From Acanthosepion esculentum (lineage: Eukaryota; Mollusca; Cephalopoda; Sepiida; Sepiidae), in NCBI GenBank assembly GCA_964036315.1, contig OZ038509.1:28846968-28910967 (forward strand): DNA of 64,000 nt. Reading direction: 5' to 3'. Position numbers and translations under genes: made by a program. The notes below the pieces were generated by a model that was not told the DNA's origin, ran no database searches, and saw nothing but the letters and a program-made list of their open reading frames with translations. How positions within the stretch are numbered: position 1 is the first letter of the stretch; every line of letters starts with the position of its first letter. Below, piece after piece: positions 37,021 to 50,339 of this stretch.

Positions 37021-39617
37021 ATAAAAAGTTTTATTGCAAATATTAAGTTTTAGAAACTTTTGAAAAATATTGAAATTTCAATGCAAAAGCAAGCAATTCA
37101 AGCTACTTTTCAACGTTAACCACGGTAATTTCAAATGTGAATATGCAGTTTGAAATCATTAGAAAACCAATAAAATTATTGAGAATCGATATGGTATCGA
37201 TCAGAAAATATTGTTTTTGACAATTTCCAACAGTTTACACAAAGTTTTATTGCAAATATTAAGTTTTACAAACTTTTGAAAAATATTGAATTTTCAATGC
37301 AAAAGAAAGCATTTCAAGCTAGTTTTTCAACGTTAAACACGGTAATTTCAAATTTGAATATGCTGTTTGAAATCATTAGAAAACCAATAAAATTATTGAA
37401 AATCGATATGGTATCGATCAGAAAATATTGTTTCTGACAATTTCCAACAGTTTATACAAAGTTTTATTGCAAATATTAAGTTTTACAAACTTTTGAAAAA
37501 TATTGAAATTTCAATGCAAAAGCAAGCAATTCAAGCAACTTTTCATCGTTAAACACGGTAATTTCAAATGTGAATATGCAGTTTGAAATCATTAGAAAAC
37601 CAATAAAATTATTGAGAATCGATATGGTATCGATCAGAAAATATTGTTTTTGAAAATTTCCAACAGTTTACACAAAGTTTTATTGCAAATATTAAGTTTT
37701 ACAAAGTTTTGAAAAATATTGAAATTTCAATGCAAAAGTAAGCATTTCAAGCTAGTTTTTCAACGTTAAACACGGTAATTTCAAATTTGAATATGCTGTT
37801 TGAAATCATTAGAAAACCAATAAAATTATTGAAAATCGATATGGTATCGATCAGAAAATATTGTTTTTAACAATTTCCAACAGTTTACACAAAGTTTTAT
37901 TGCAAATATTAAGTTTTACAAAGTTTTGAAAAATATTGAAATTTCAATTCAAAAGTAAGCATTTCAAGCTAGTTTTTCAACGTTAAACACGGTAATTTCA
38001 AATTTGAATATGCTGTTTGAAATCATTAGAAAACCAATAAAATTATTGAAAATCGATATGGTATCGATCAGAAAATATTGTTTTTGACTATTTCCAACAG
38101 TTTATACAAAGTTTTATTGCAAATATTAAGTTTTACAAACTTTTGAAAAATATTGAAATTTCAATGCAAAAGCAAGCAATTCAAGCTACTTTTCAACGTT
38201 AAACACGGTAATTTCAAATGTGAATATGCAGTTTGAAATCATTAGAAAACCAATAAAATTATTGAAAATCGATATGGTATCGATCAGAAAATATTGTTTT
38301 TGACTATTTCCAACAGTTTACACAAAGTTTTATTGCAAATATTATGTTTTACAAAGTTTTGAAAAATATTGAAATTTCAATGCAAAAGTAAGCATTTCAA
38401 GCTAGTTTTTCAACGATAAACACGTTAATTTCAAATTTGAATATGCTGTTTGAAATCATTAGAAAACCAATAAAATTATTGAGAATCGATATGGTATCGA
38501 TCAGAAAATATTGTTTCTGACAATTTCCAACAGTTTATACAAAGTTTTATTGCAAATATTAAGTTTTACAAACTTTTGAAAAATATTGAAATTTCAATGC
38601 AAAAGCAAGCAATTCAAGCTACTTTTCATCGTTAAACACGGTAATTTCAAATGTGAATATGCAGTTTGAAATCATTAGAAAACCAATAAAATTATTGAGA
38701 ATCGATATGGTATCGATCAGAAAATATTGTTTTTGACAATTTCCAACAGTTTACACAAAGTTTTATTGCAAATATTAAGTTTTACAAAGTTTTGAAAAAT
38801 ATTGAATTTTCAATGCAAAAGTAAGCATTTCAAGCTAGTTTTTCAACGTTAAACACGGTAATTTCAAATTTGAATATGCTGTTTGAAATCATTAGAAAAC
38901 CAATAAAATTATTGAAAATCGATATGGTATCGATCAGAAAATTTTGTTTTTGACTATTTCCAACAGTTTACACAAAGTTTTATTGCAAATATTAAGTTTT
39001 ACAAACTTTTGAAAAATATTGAAATTTCAATGCAAAAGGAAGCAATTCAAGCTACTTTTCAACGTTAAACACGGTAATTCAAATGTGAATATGCAGTTTG
39101 AAATCATTAGAAAACCAATAAAATTATTGAAAATCGATATGGTATCGATCAGAAAATATTGTTTTTGACAATTTCCAACAGTTTACACAAAGTTTTATTG
39201 CAAATATTAAGTTTTACAAACTTTTGAAAAATATTGAAATTTCAATGCAAAAGCAAGCAATTCAAGCTACTTTTCAACGTTAAACTCGGTAATTTCAAAT
39301 GTGAATATGCAGTTTGAAATCATTAGAAAACCAATAAAACTATTGAGAATCGATATGGTATCGATCAGAAAATATTGTTTTTGACAATTTCCAACAGTTT
39401 ACACAAAGTTTTATTGCAAATATTAAGTTTTACAAACTTTTGAAAAATATTGAATTTTCAATGCAAAAGTAAGCATTTCAAGCTAGTTTTTCAACGTTAA
39501 ACACGGTAATTTCAAATTTGAATATGCTGTTTGAAATCATTAGAAAACCAATAAAATTATTGAAAATCGATATGGTATCGATCAGAAAATATTGTTTTTG
39601 ACAATTTCCAACAGTTT
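37021..39617 (+). repeat. HOR-3 cycle, 12 monomers (2.60 kb)
   Basis: The cycle is bounded by ATAAAAAGTTTT with TTTTAGAAAC at 37021 and 39618. Ordered markers: TAACCACGG, CAAGCAACTTTTCATCG (37528), TTTTTGAAAATTTCC (37648), GTTTTTAAC (37863), CAATTCAAAAG (37946), AACGATAAACACGTT (38412), TTTCATCG, GGTAATTCAAATG with one base missing (39074), AAACTCGG (39283), AAACTATTGAGAATCG (39338). The 39618 and 41781 cycles share this order. Confidence 0.87.
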
Positions 39618-41780
39618 ATAAAAAGTTTTATTGCAAATATTAAGTTTTAGAAACTTTTGAAAAATATTGAAATTTCAATGCAAAAGCAAGCAATTCAAGC
39701 TACTTTTCAACGTTAACCACGGTAATTTCAAATGTGAATATGCAGTGTGAAATCATTAGAAAACCAATAAAATTATTGAGAATCGATATGGTATCGATCA
39801 GAAAATATTGTTTTTGACAATTTCCAACAGTTTACACAAAGTTTTATTGCAAATATTAAGTTTTACAAACTTTTGAAAAATATTGAATTTTCAAAGCAAA
39901 AGTAAGCATTTCAAGCTAGTTTTTCAACGTTAAACACGGTAATTTCAAATTTGAATATGCTGTTTGAAATCATTAGAAAACCAATAAAATTATTGAAAAT
40001 CGATATGGTATCGATCAGAAAATATTGTTTCTGACAATTTCCAACAGTTTATACAAAGTTTTATTGCAAATATTAAGTTTTACAAACTTTTGAAAAATAT
40101 TGAAATTTCAATGCAAAAGCAAGCAATTCAAGCAACTTTTCATCGTTAAACACGGTAATTTCAAATGTGAATATGCAGTTTGAAATCATTAGAAAACCAA
40201 TAAAATTATTGAGAATCGATATGGTATCCATCAGAAAATATTGTTTTTGAAAATTTCCAACAGTTTACACAAAGTTTTATTGCAAATATTAAGTTTTACA
40301 AAGTTTTGAAAAATATTGAAATTTCAATGAAAAAGTAAGCATTTCAAGCTAGTTTTTCAACGTTAAACACGGTAATTTCAAATTTGAATATGCTGTTTGA
40401 AATCATTAGAAAACCAATAAAATTATTGAAAATCGATATGGTATCGATCAGAAAATATTGTTTTTGACTATATCCAACAGTTTATACAAAGTTTTATTGC
40501 AAATATTAAGTTTTACAAAGTTTTGAAAAATATTGAAATTTCAATGCAAAAGTAAGCATTTCAAGCTAGTTTTTCAACGATAAACACGTTAATTTCAAAT
40601 TTGAATATGCTGTTTGAAATCATTAGAAAACCAATAAAATTATTGAGAATCGATATGGTATCGATCAGAAATATTGTTTCTGACAATTTCCAACAGTTTA
40701 TACAAAGTTTTATTGCAAATATTAAGTTTTACAAACTTTTGAAAAATATTGAAATTTCAATGCAAAAGCAAGCAATTCAAGCTACTTTTCATCGTTAAAC
40801 ACGGTAATTTCAAATGTGAATATGCAGTTTGAAATCATTAGAAAACCAATAAAATTATTGAGAATCGATATGGTATCGATCAGAAAATATTGTTTTTGAC
40901 AATTTCCAACAGTTTACACAAAGTTTTATTGCAAATATTAAGTTTTACAAAGTTTTGAAAAATATTGAATTTTCAATGCAAAAGTAAGCATTTCAAGCTA
41001 GTTTTTCAACGTTAAACACGGTAATTTCAAATTTGAATATGCTGTTTGAAATCATTAGAAAACCAATAAAATTATTGAAAATCGATATGGTATCGATCAG
41101 AAAATATTGTTTTTGACTATTTCCAACAGTTTACACAAAGTTTTATTGCAAATATTAAGTTTTACAAACTTTTGAAAAATATTGAAATTTCAATGCAAAA
41201 GCAGGCAATTCAAGCTACTTTTCAACGTTAAACACGGTAATTCAAATGTGAATATGCAGTTTGAAATCATTAGAAAACCAATAAAATTATTGAAAATCGA
41301 TATGGTATCGATCAGAAAATATTGTTTTTGACAATTTCCAACAGTTTACACAAAGTTTTATTGCAAATATTAAGTTTTACAAACTTTTGAAAAATATTGA
41401 AATTTCAATGCAAAAGCAAGCAATTCAAGCTACTTTTCAACGTTAAACTCGGTAATTTCAAATGTGAATATGCAGTTTGAAATCATTAGAAAACCAATAA
41501 AACTATTGAGAATCGATATGGTATCGATCAGAAAATATTGTTTTTGACAATTTCCAACAGTTTACACAAAGTTTTATTGCAAATATTAAGTTTTACAAAC
41601 TTTTGAAAAATATTGAATTTTCAATGCAAAAGTAAGCATTTCAAGCTAGTTTTTCAACGTTAAACACGGTAATTTCAAATTTGAATATGCTGTTTGAAAT
41701 CATTAGAAAACCAATAAAATTATTGAAAATCGATATGGTATCGATCAGAAAATATTGTTTTTGACAATTTCCAACAGTTT
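39618..41780 (+). repeat. HOR-3 cycle, 10 monomers (2.16 kb)
   Basis: The markers follow the same order as in the preceding cycle, but the GTTTTTAAC monomer and the next one are absent, which shortens the cycle by two monomers. Markers seen are CAAGCAACTTTTCATCG (40126), TTTTTGAAAATTTCC (40246), AACGATAAACACGTT (40576), GGTAATTCAAATG (41237), AAACTCGG (41446) and AAACTATTGAGAATCG (41499). A 1-bp loss in the run after GATCAG at 40668 opens a 65-codon frame (40601-40798) with no coding significance. Confidence 0.87.
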
Positions 41781-44594
41781 ATAAAAAGTTTTATTGCAAA
41801 TATTAAGTTTTAGAAACTTTTGAAAAATATTGAAATTTCAATGCAAAAGCAAGCAATTCAAGCTACTTTTCAACGTTAACCACGGTAATTTCAAATGTGA
41901 ATATGCAGTTTGAAATCATTAGAAAACCAATAAAATTATTGAGAATCGATATGGTATCGATCAGAAAATATTGTTTTTGACAATTTCCAACAGTTTACAC
42001 AAAGTTTTATTGCAAATATTAAGTTTTACAAACTTTTGAAAAATATTGAATTTTCAATGCAAAAGTAAGCATTTCAAGCTAGTTTTTCAACGTTAAACAC
42101 GGTAATTTCAAATTTGAATATGCTGTTTGAAATCATTAGAAAACCAATAAAATTATTGAAAATCGATATGGTATCGATCAGAAAATATTGTTTCTGACAA
42201 TTTCCAACAGTTTATTCAAAGTTTTATTGCAAATATTAAGTTTTACAAACTTTTGAAAAATATTGAAATTTCAATGCAAAAGCAAGCAATTCAAGCAACT
42301 TTTCATCGTTAAACACGGTAATTTCAAATGTGAATATGCAGTTTGAAATCATTAGAAAACCAATAAAATTATTGAGAATCGATATGGTATCGATCAGAAA
42401 ATATTGTTTTTGAAAATTTCCAACAGTTTACACAAAGTTTTATTGCAAATATTAAGTTTTACAAAGTTTTGAAAAATATTGAAATTTCAATGAAAAAGTA
42501 AGCATTTCAAGCTAGTTTTTCAACGTTAAACACGGTAATTTCAAATTTGAATATGCTGTTTGAAATCATTAGAAAACCAATAAAATTATTGAAAATCGAT
42601 ATGGTATCGATCAGAAAATATTGTTTTTAACAATTTCCAACAGTTTACACAAAGTTTTATTGCAAATATTAAGTTTTACAAAGTTTTAAAAAATATTGAA
42701 ATTTCAATTCAAAAGTAAGCATTTCAAGCTAGTTTTTCAACGTTAAACACGGTAATTTCAAATTTGAATATGCTGTTTTAAATCATTAGAAAACCAATAA
42801 AATTATTGAAAATCGATATGGTATCGATCAGAAAATATTGTTTTTGACTATTTCCAACAGTTTATACAAAGTTTTATTGCAAATATTAAGTTTTACAAAC
42901 TTTTGAAAAATATTGAAATTTCAATGCAAAAGCAAGCAATTCAAGCTACTTTTCAACGTTAAACACGGTAATTTCAAATGTGAATATGCAGTTTGAAATC
43001 ATTAGAAAACCAATAAAATTATTGAAAATCGATATGGTATCGATCAGAAAATATTGTTTTTGACTATTTCCAACAGTTTACACAAAGTTTTATTGCAAAT
43101 ATTAAGTTTTACAAAGTTTTGAAAAATATTGAAATTTCAATCCAAAAGTAAGCATTTCAAGCTAGTTTTTCAACGATAAACACGTTAATTTCAAATTTGA
43201 ATATGCTGTTTGAAATCATTAGAAAACCAATAAAATTATTGAGAATCGATATGGTATCGATCAGAAAATATTGTTTCTGACAATTTCCAACAGTTTATAC
43301 AAAGTTTTATTGCAAATATTAAGTTTTACAAACTTTTGAAAAATATTGAAATTTCAATGCAAAAGCAAGCAATTCAAGCTACTTTTCATCGTTAAACACG
43401 GTAATTTCAAATGTGAATATGCAGTTTGAAATCATTAGAAAACCAATAAAATTATTGAGTATCGATATGGTATCGATCAGAAAATATTGTTTTTGACAAT
43501 TTCCAACAGTTTACACAAAGTTTTATTGCAAATATTAAGTTTTACAAAGTTTTGAAAAATATTGAATTTTCAATGCAAAAGTAAGCATTTCAAGCTAGTT
43601 TTTCAACGTTAAACACGGTAATTTCAAATTTGAATATGCTGTTTGAAATCATTAGAAAACCAATAAAATTATTGAAAATCGATATGGTATCGATCAGAAA
43701 ATATTGTTTTTGACTATTTCCAACAGTTTACACAAAGTTTTATTGCAAATATTAAGTTTTACAAACTTTTGAAAATATTGAAATTTCAATGCAAAAGTAA
43801 GCTTTTCAAGCTAGTTTTTCAACGTTAAACACGGTAATTTCAAATTTGAATATGCTGTTTGAAATCATTAGAAAACCAATAAAATTATTGAAAATCGATA
43901 TGGTATCGATCAGAAAATATTGTTTTTGACTATTTCCAACAGTTTAAACAAAGTTTTATTGCAAATATTAAGTTTTACAAACTTTTGAAAAATATTGAAA
44001 TTTCAATGCAAAAGCAAGCAATTCAAGCTACTTTTCAACGTTAAACACGGTAATTTCAAATGTGAATATGCAGTTTGAAATCATTAGAAAACCAATAAAA
44101 TTATTGAAAATCGATATGGTATCGATCAGAAAATATTGTTTTTGACAATTTCCAACAGTTTACACAAAGTTTTATTGCAAATATTAAGTTTTACAATCTT
44201 TTGAAAAATATTGAAATTTCAATGCAAAAGCAAGCAATTCAAGCTACTTTTCAACGTTAAACTCGGTAATTTCAAATGTGAATATGCAGTTTGAAATCAT
44301 TAGAAAACCAATAAAACTATTGAGAATCGATATGGTATCGATCAGAAAATATTGTTTTTGACAATTTCCAACAGTTTACACAAAGTTTTATTGCAAATAT
44401 TAAGTTTTACAAACTTTTGAAAAATATTGAATTTTCAATGCAAAAGTAAGCATTTCAAGCTAGTTTTTCAACGTTAAACACGGTAATTTCAAATTTGAAT
44501 ATGCTGTTTGAAATCATTAGAAAACCAATAAAATTATTGAAAATCGATATGGTATCGATCAGAAAATATTGTTTTTGACTATTTCCAACAGTTT
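41781..44594 (+). repeat. HOR-3 cycle, 13 monomers (2.81 kb)
   Basis: The same marker order again, with CAAGCAACTTTTCATCG (42288), TTTTTGAAAATTTCC (42408), GTTTTTAAC (42623), CAATTCAAAAG (42706), AACGATAAACACGTT (43172), AAACTCGG (44260) and AAACTATTGAGAATCG (44312). It contains the two monomers missing from the previous cycle. It also has an extra monomer near 43.8 kb carrying GTAAGCTTTTCAAG. The closing marker ATAAAAAG at 44595 is now followed by TTTTACAAAC instead of TTTTAGAAAC. Confidence 0.85.
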
Positions 44595-47500
44595 ATAAAA
44601 AGTTTTATTGCAAATATTAAGTTTTACAAACTTTTGAAAAATATTGAAATTTCAATGCAAAAGCAAGCAATTCAAGCTACTTTTCAACGTTAAACACGGT
44701 AATTTCAAATGTGAATATGCAGTTTGAAATCATTAGAAAACCAATAAAATTATTGAAAATCGATATGGTATCGATCAGAAAATATTGTTTTTGACAATTT
44801 CCAACAGTTTACACAAAGTTTTATTGCAAATATTAAGTTTTACAAAGTTTTGAAAAATATTGAAATTTCAATGCAAAAGTAAGCATTTCAAGCTAGTTTT
44901 TCAACGATAAACACGGTAATTTCAAATTTAAATATGCTGTTTGAAATCATTAGAAAACCAATAAAATTATTGAAAATCGATATGGTATCGATCAGATAAT
45001 ATTGTTTCTGACAATTTCCAACAGTTTATACAAAGTTTTATAGCAAATATTAAGTTTTACAAACTTTTGAAAAATATTGAATTTTCAATGCAAAATCAAG
45101 CAATTCAAGCTACTTTTCAACGTTAAACACGGTAATTTCAAATGTGAATATGCAGTTTGAAATCATTAGAAAACCAATAAAATTATTGAAAATCGATATG
45201 GTATCGATCAGAAAATATTCTTTTTGGCAATTTCCAACAGTTTACACAAAGTTTTATTGCAAATATTAAGTTTTACAAACTTTTGAAAAACATTGAAATT
45301 TCAATGCAAAAGCAAGCAATTCAAGCTACTTTTCAACGTTAAACTCGGTAATTTCAAATGTGAATATGCAGTTTGAAATCATTAGAAAACCAATAAAATT
45401 ATTGAGAATCGATATGGTATCGATCAGAAAATATTGTTTTTGACAATTTCCAACAGTTTACACAAAGTTTTATTGCAAATATTAAGTTTTACAAACTTTT
45501 GAAAAATATTGAAATTTCAATGCAAAAGTAAGCATTTCAAGCTAGTTTTTCAACGATAAACACGTTAATTTCAAATTTGAATATGCTGTTTGAAATCATT
45601 AGAAAACCAATAAAATTATTGAAAATCGATATGGTATCGATCAGAAAATATTGTTTCTGACAATTTCCAACAGTTTATACAAAGTTTTATTGCAAATATT
45701 AAGTTTTACAAACTTTTGAAAAATATTGAAATTTCAATGCAAAAGCAAGCAATTCAAGCTACTTTTCATCGTTAAACACGGTAATTTCAAATGTGAATAT
45801 GCAGTTTGAAATCATTAGAAAACCAATAAAATTATTGAGAATCGATATGGTATCGATCAGAAAATATTGTTTTTGACAATTTCCAACAGTTTACACAAAG
45901 TTTTATTGCAAATATTAAGTTTTACAAACTTTTGAAAAATATTGAATTTTCAATGCAAAAGTAAGCATTTCAAGCTAGTTTTTCAACGTTAAACACGGTA
46001 ATTTCAAATTTGAATATGCTGTTTGAAATCATTAGAAAACCAATAAAATTATTGAAAATCGATATGGTATCGATCAGAAAATATTGTATTTGACAATTTC
46101 CAACAGTTTACACAAAGTTTTATTGCAAATATTAAGTTTTACAAAGTTTTGAAAAATATTGAAATTTCAATGCAAAAGTAAGCATTTCAAGCTAGTTTTT
46201 CAACGATAAACACGGTAATTTCAAATTAGAATATGCTGTTTGAAATCATTAGAAAACCAATAAAATTATTGAAAATCGATATGGTATCGATCAGATAATA
46301 TTGTTTCTGACAATTTCCAACAGTTTATACAAAGTTTTATTGCAAATATTAAGTTTTACAAACTTTTGAAAAATATTGAATTTTCAATGCAAAAGTAAGC
46401 ATTTCAAGCTAGTTTTTCAACGTTAAACACGGTAATTTCAAATTTGAATATGCTGTTTGAAATCATTAGAAAACCAATAAAATTATTGAAAATCGATATG
46501 GTAACGATCAGAAAATATTGTTTTTGACAATTTCCAACAGATTATAAAAAGTTTTATTGCAAATATTAAGTTTTAGAAACTTTTGAAAAATATTGAAATT
46601 TCAATGCAAAAGCAAGCAATTCAAGCTACTTTTCAACGTTAACCACGGTAATTTTAAATGTGAATATGCAGTTTGAAATCATTAGAAAACCAATAAAATT
46701 ATTGAGAATCGATATGGTATCGATCAGAAAATATTGTTTTTGACAATTTCCAACAGTTTACACAAAGTTTTATTGCAAATATTAAGTTTTACAAAGTTTT
46801 GGAAAATATTGAAATTTCAATGCAAAAGTAAGCATTTCAAGCTAGTTTTTCAACGTTAAACACGGTAATTTCAAATTTGAATATGCTGTTTGAAATCATT
46901 AGAAAACCAATAAAATTATTGAAAATCGATATGGCATCGATCAGAAAATATTGTTTTTGACTATTTCCAACAGTTTATAAAAAGTTTTATTGCAAATATT
47001 AAGTTTTACAAACTTTTGAAAAATATTGAAATTTCAATGCAAAAGCAAGCAATTCAAGCTACTTTTCAACGTTAAACACGGTCATTTCAAATGTGAATAT
47101 GCAGTTTGAAATCATTAGAAAACCAATAAAATTATTGAAAATCGATATGGTATCGATCAGAAAATATTGTTTTTGACAATTTCCAACAGTTTACACAAAG
47201 TTTTATTGCAAATATTAAGTTTTACAAACTTTTGAAAAATATTGAAATTTCAATGCAAAAGCAAGCAATTCAAGCTACATTTCAACGTTAAACTCGGTAA
47301 TTTCAAATGTGAATATGCAGTTTGAAATCATTAGAAAACCAATAAAATTATTGAGAATCGATATGGTATCGATCAGAAAATATTGTTTTTGACAATTTCC
47401 AACAGTTTACACAAAGTTTTATTGCAAATATTAAGTTTTACAAAGTTTTGAAAAATATTGAAATTTCAATGCAAATGTAAGCATTTCAAGCTAGTTTTTC

Positions 47501-50339
47501 AACGTTAAACGCGGTAATTTCAAATTTGAATATGCTGTTTGAAATCATTAGAAAACCAATAAAATTATTGAGAATCGATATGGTATCGATCAGAAAATAT
47601 TGTTTTTGACAATTTCCAACAGTTTACACAAAGTTTTATTGCAAATATTAAGTTTTACAAACTTTTGAAAAATATTGAAATTTCAATGCAAAAGTAAGCA
47701 TTTCAAGGTAGTTTTTCAACGTTAAACACGGTAATTTCAAATTTGAATATGCTGTTTGAAATCATTAGAAAACCAATAAAATTATTGAAAATCGATATGG
47801 TATCGATCAGAAAATATTGTTTTTGACAATTTCCAACAGTTTACACAAAGTTTTATTGCAAATATTAAGTTTTAGAAACTTTTGAAAAATATTGAAATTT
47901 CAATGCAAAAGCAAGCAATTCAAGCTACTTTTCAACGTTAACCACGGTAATTTTAAATGTGAATATGCAGTTTGAAATCATTAAATTACCGTGTTTAAAC
48001 ACGGTAATTTCAAATGTGAATATGCAGTTTGAAATCATTAGAAAACCAATAAAATTATTGAAAATCGATATGGTATCGATCAGAAAATATTGTTTTTGAC
48101 AATTTCCAACAGTTTACACAAAGTTTTATTGCAAATATTAAGTTTTACAAAGTTTTGAAAAATATTGAAATTTCAATGCAAAAGTAAGCATTTCAAGCTA
48201 GTTTTTCAACGTTAAACACGGTAATTTCAAATTTGAATATGCTGTTTGAAATCATTAGAAAACCAATAAAATTATTGAAAATCGATATGGTATCGATCAG
48301 AAAATATTGTTTTTGACAATTTCCAACAGTTTACACAAAGTTTTATTGCAAATATTAAGTTTTACAAAGTTTTGAAAAATATAGAAATTTCAATGCAAAA
48401 GTAAGCATTTCAAGCTAGTTTTTCAACGTTAAACACGGTAATTTCAAATTTGAATATGCTGTTTGAAATCATTAGAAAACCAATATAATTATTGATAATC
48501 GATATGGTATCGATCAGAAAATATTGTTTTTGACTATTTCCAACAGTTTACACAAAGTTTTATTGCAAATATTAAGTTTTACAAACTTTTGAAAAATATT
48601 GAATTTTCAATGCAAAAGTAAGCATTTCAAGCTAGTTTTTCAACGTTAAACACGGTAATTTCAAATTTGAATATGTTGTTTGAAATCATTAGAAAACCAA
48701 TAAAATTATTGAAAATCGATATGGTATCGATCAGAAAATATTGTTTTTGACAATTTCCAACAGTTTTCGCAAAGTTTTATTGCAAATATTAAGTTTTACA
48801 AACTTTTGAAAATATTGAATTTTCAATGCAAAAGTAAGCATTTCAAGCTAGTTTTTCAACGTTAAACACGGTAATTTCAAATTTGAATATGCTGTTTGAA
48901 ATCATTAGAAAACGAATAAAATTATTGAAAATCGATATGGTATCGATCAGAAAATATTGTTTTTGACAATTTCCAACAGTTTACACAAAGTTTTATTGCA
49001 AATATTAAGTTTTACAAAGTTTTGAAAAATATTGAAATTTCAATGCAAAAGTAAGCATTTCAAGCTAGTTTTTCAACGTTAAACACGGTAATTTCAAATT
49101 TGAATATGCTGTTTGAAATCATTAGAAAACCAATAAAATTATTGAAAATCGATATGGTATCGATCAGAAAATATTGTTTTTGACAATTTCCAACAGTTTA
49201 CACAAAGTTTTATTGCAAATATTAAGTTTTACAAAGTTTTGAAAAATATAGAAATTTCAATGCAAAAGTAAGCATTTCAAGCTAGTTTTTCAACGTTAAA
49301 CACGATAATTTCAAATTTGAATATGCTGTTTGAAATCATTAGAAAACCAATAAAATTATTGATAATCGATATGTTATCGATCAGAAAATATTGTTTTTGA
49401 CTATTTCCAACAGTTTACACAAAGTTTTATTGCAAATATTAAGTTTTACAAAGTTTTGAAAAATATTGAAATTTCAATGCAAAAGTAAGCATTTCAAGAG
49501 TTTTTCAACGTTAAACACGGTAATTTCAAATTTGAATATGCTGTTTGAAATCATTAGAAAACCTATAAAATTATTGAAAATCGATATGGTATCGATCAGA
49601 AAATATTGTTTTTGACAATTTCCAACAGTTTACACAAAGTTTTATTGCAAATATTAAGTTTTACAAAGTTTTGAAAAATATAGAAATTTCAATGCAAAAG
49701 TAAGCATTTCAAGCTAGTTTTTCAACGTTAAACACGGTAATTTCAAATTTGAATATGCTGTTTGAAATCATTAGAAAACCAATAAAATTATTGATAATCG
49801 ATATGGTATCGATCAGAAAATATTGTTTTTGACTATATCCAACAGTTTATACAAAGTTTTATTGCAAATATCAAGTTTTACAAACTTTTGAAAAATATTG
49901 AAATTTCAATGCAAAAGCAAGCAATTCAAGCTACTTTTCAACGTTAAACACGGTAATTTCAAATGTGAATATGCAGTTTGAAATCATTAGAAAACCGATA
50001 AAATTATTGAAAATCGATATGGTATCGATCAGAAAATATTGTTTTTGACAATTTCCAACAGTTTACACAAAGTTTTATTGCAAATATTAAGTTTTACAAA
50101 CTTTTGAAAAATATTGAATTTTCAATGCAAAAGTAAGCATTTCAAGCTAGTTTTTCAACGTTAAACACGGTAGTTTCAAATTTGAATATGCTGTTTGAAA
50201 TCATTAGAAAACCAATAAAATTATTGAAAATCGATATGGTATCGATCAGAAAATATTGTTTTTGACAATTTCCAACAGTTTTCGCAAAGTTTTATTGCAA
50301 ATATTAAGTTTTACAAACTTTTGAAAATATTGAATTTTC
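44595..50339 (+). repeat. Mixed zone between HOR-3 and the 868-bp tetramer
   Basis: About 26 monomers. Near 44.6-46.6 kb they still resemble HOR-3, with a six-monomer repeat marked by ATCAGATAATATTG at 44991 and 46290 (1299 bp apart). From about 48.0 kb, GTAAGC monomers dominate. A new marker, AAATATAGAAATTTC, recurs near 48377, 49244 and 49676, often near ATTGATAATCG. The stretch includes a palindromic fold-back at 47983 and a 2-bp loss (CAAGAGTTTTT) at 49497. Confidence 0.75.
47983..48010. repeat. Perfect 28-bp palindrome at a fold-back junction
   Basis: AAATTACCGTGTTT (47983-47996) is immediately followed by its exact reverse complement, AAACACGGTAATTT (47997-48010). The right arm is ordinary monomer sequence and the left arm is an inverted piece of it. 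The stretch from GGTAATTTTAAATGTG to GAAATCATTA upstream is then repeated in normal orientation. The monomer is 273 bp instead of 216, an excess of 57 bp. With no spacer, the palindrome could extrude as a cruciform. I saw no second copy. Confidence 0.92.

Noticed and set aside
40601..40798. 65-codon open frame on the + strand
   Set aside because: It begins with TTG inside an ordinary monomer and is open only because one A is missing after GATCAG at about 40668, shifting past the usual TGA in the next codons. The frame translates satellite sequence, has no ribosome-binding or promoter context, and is not kept in the equivalent monomers.
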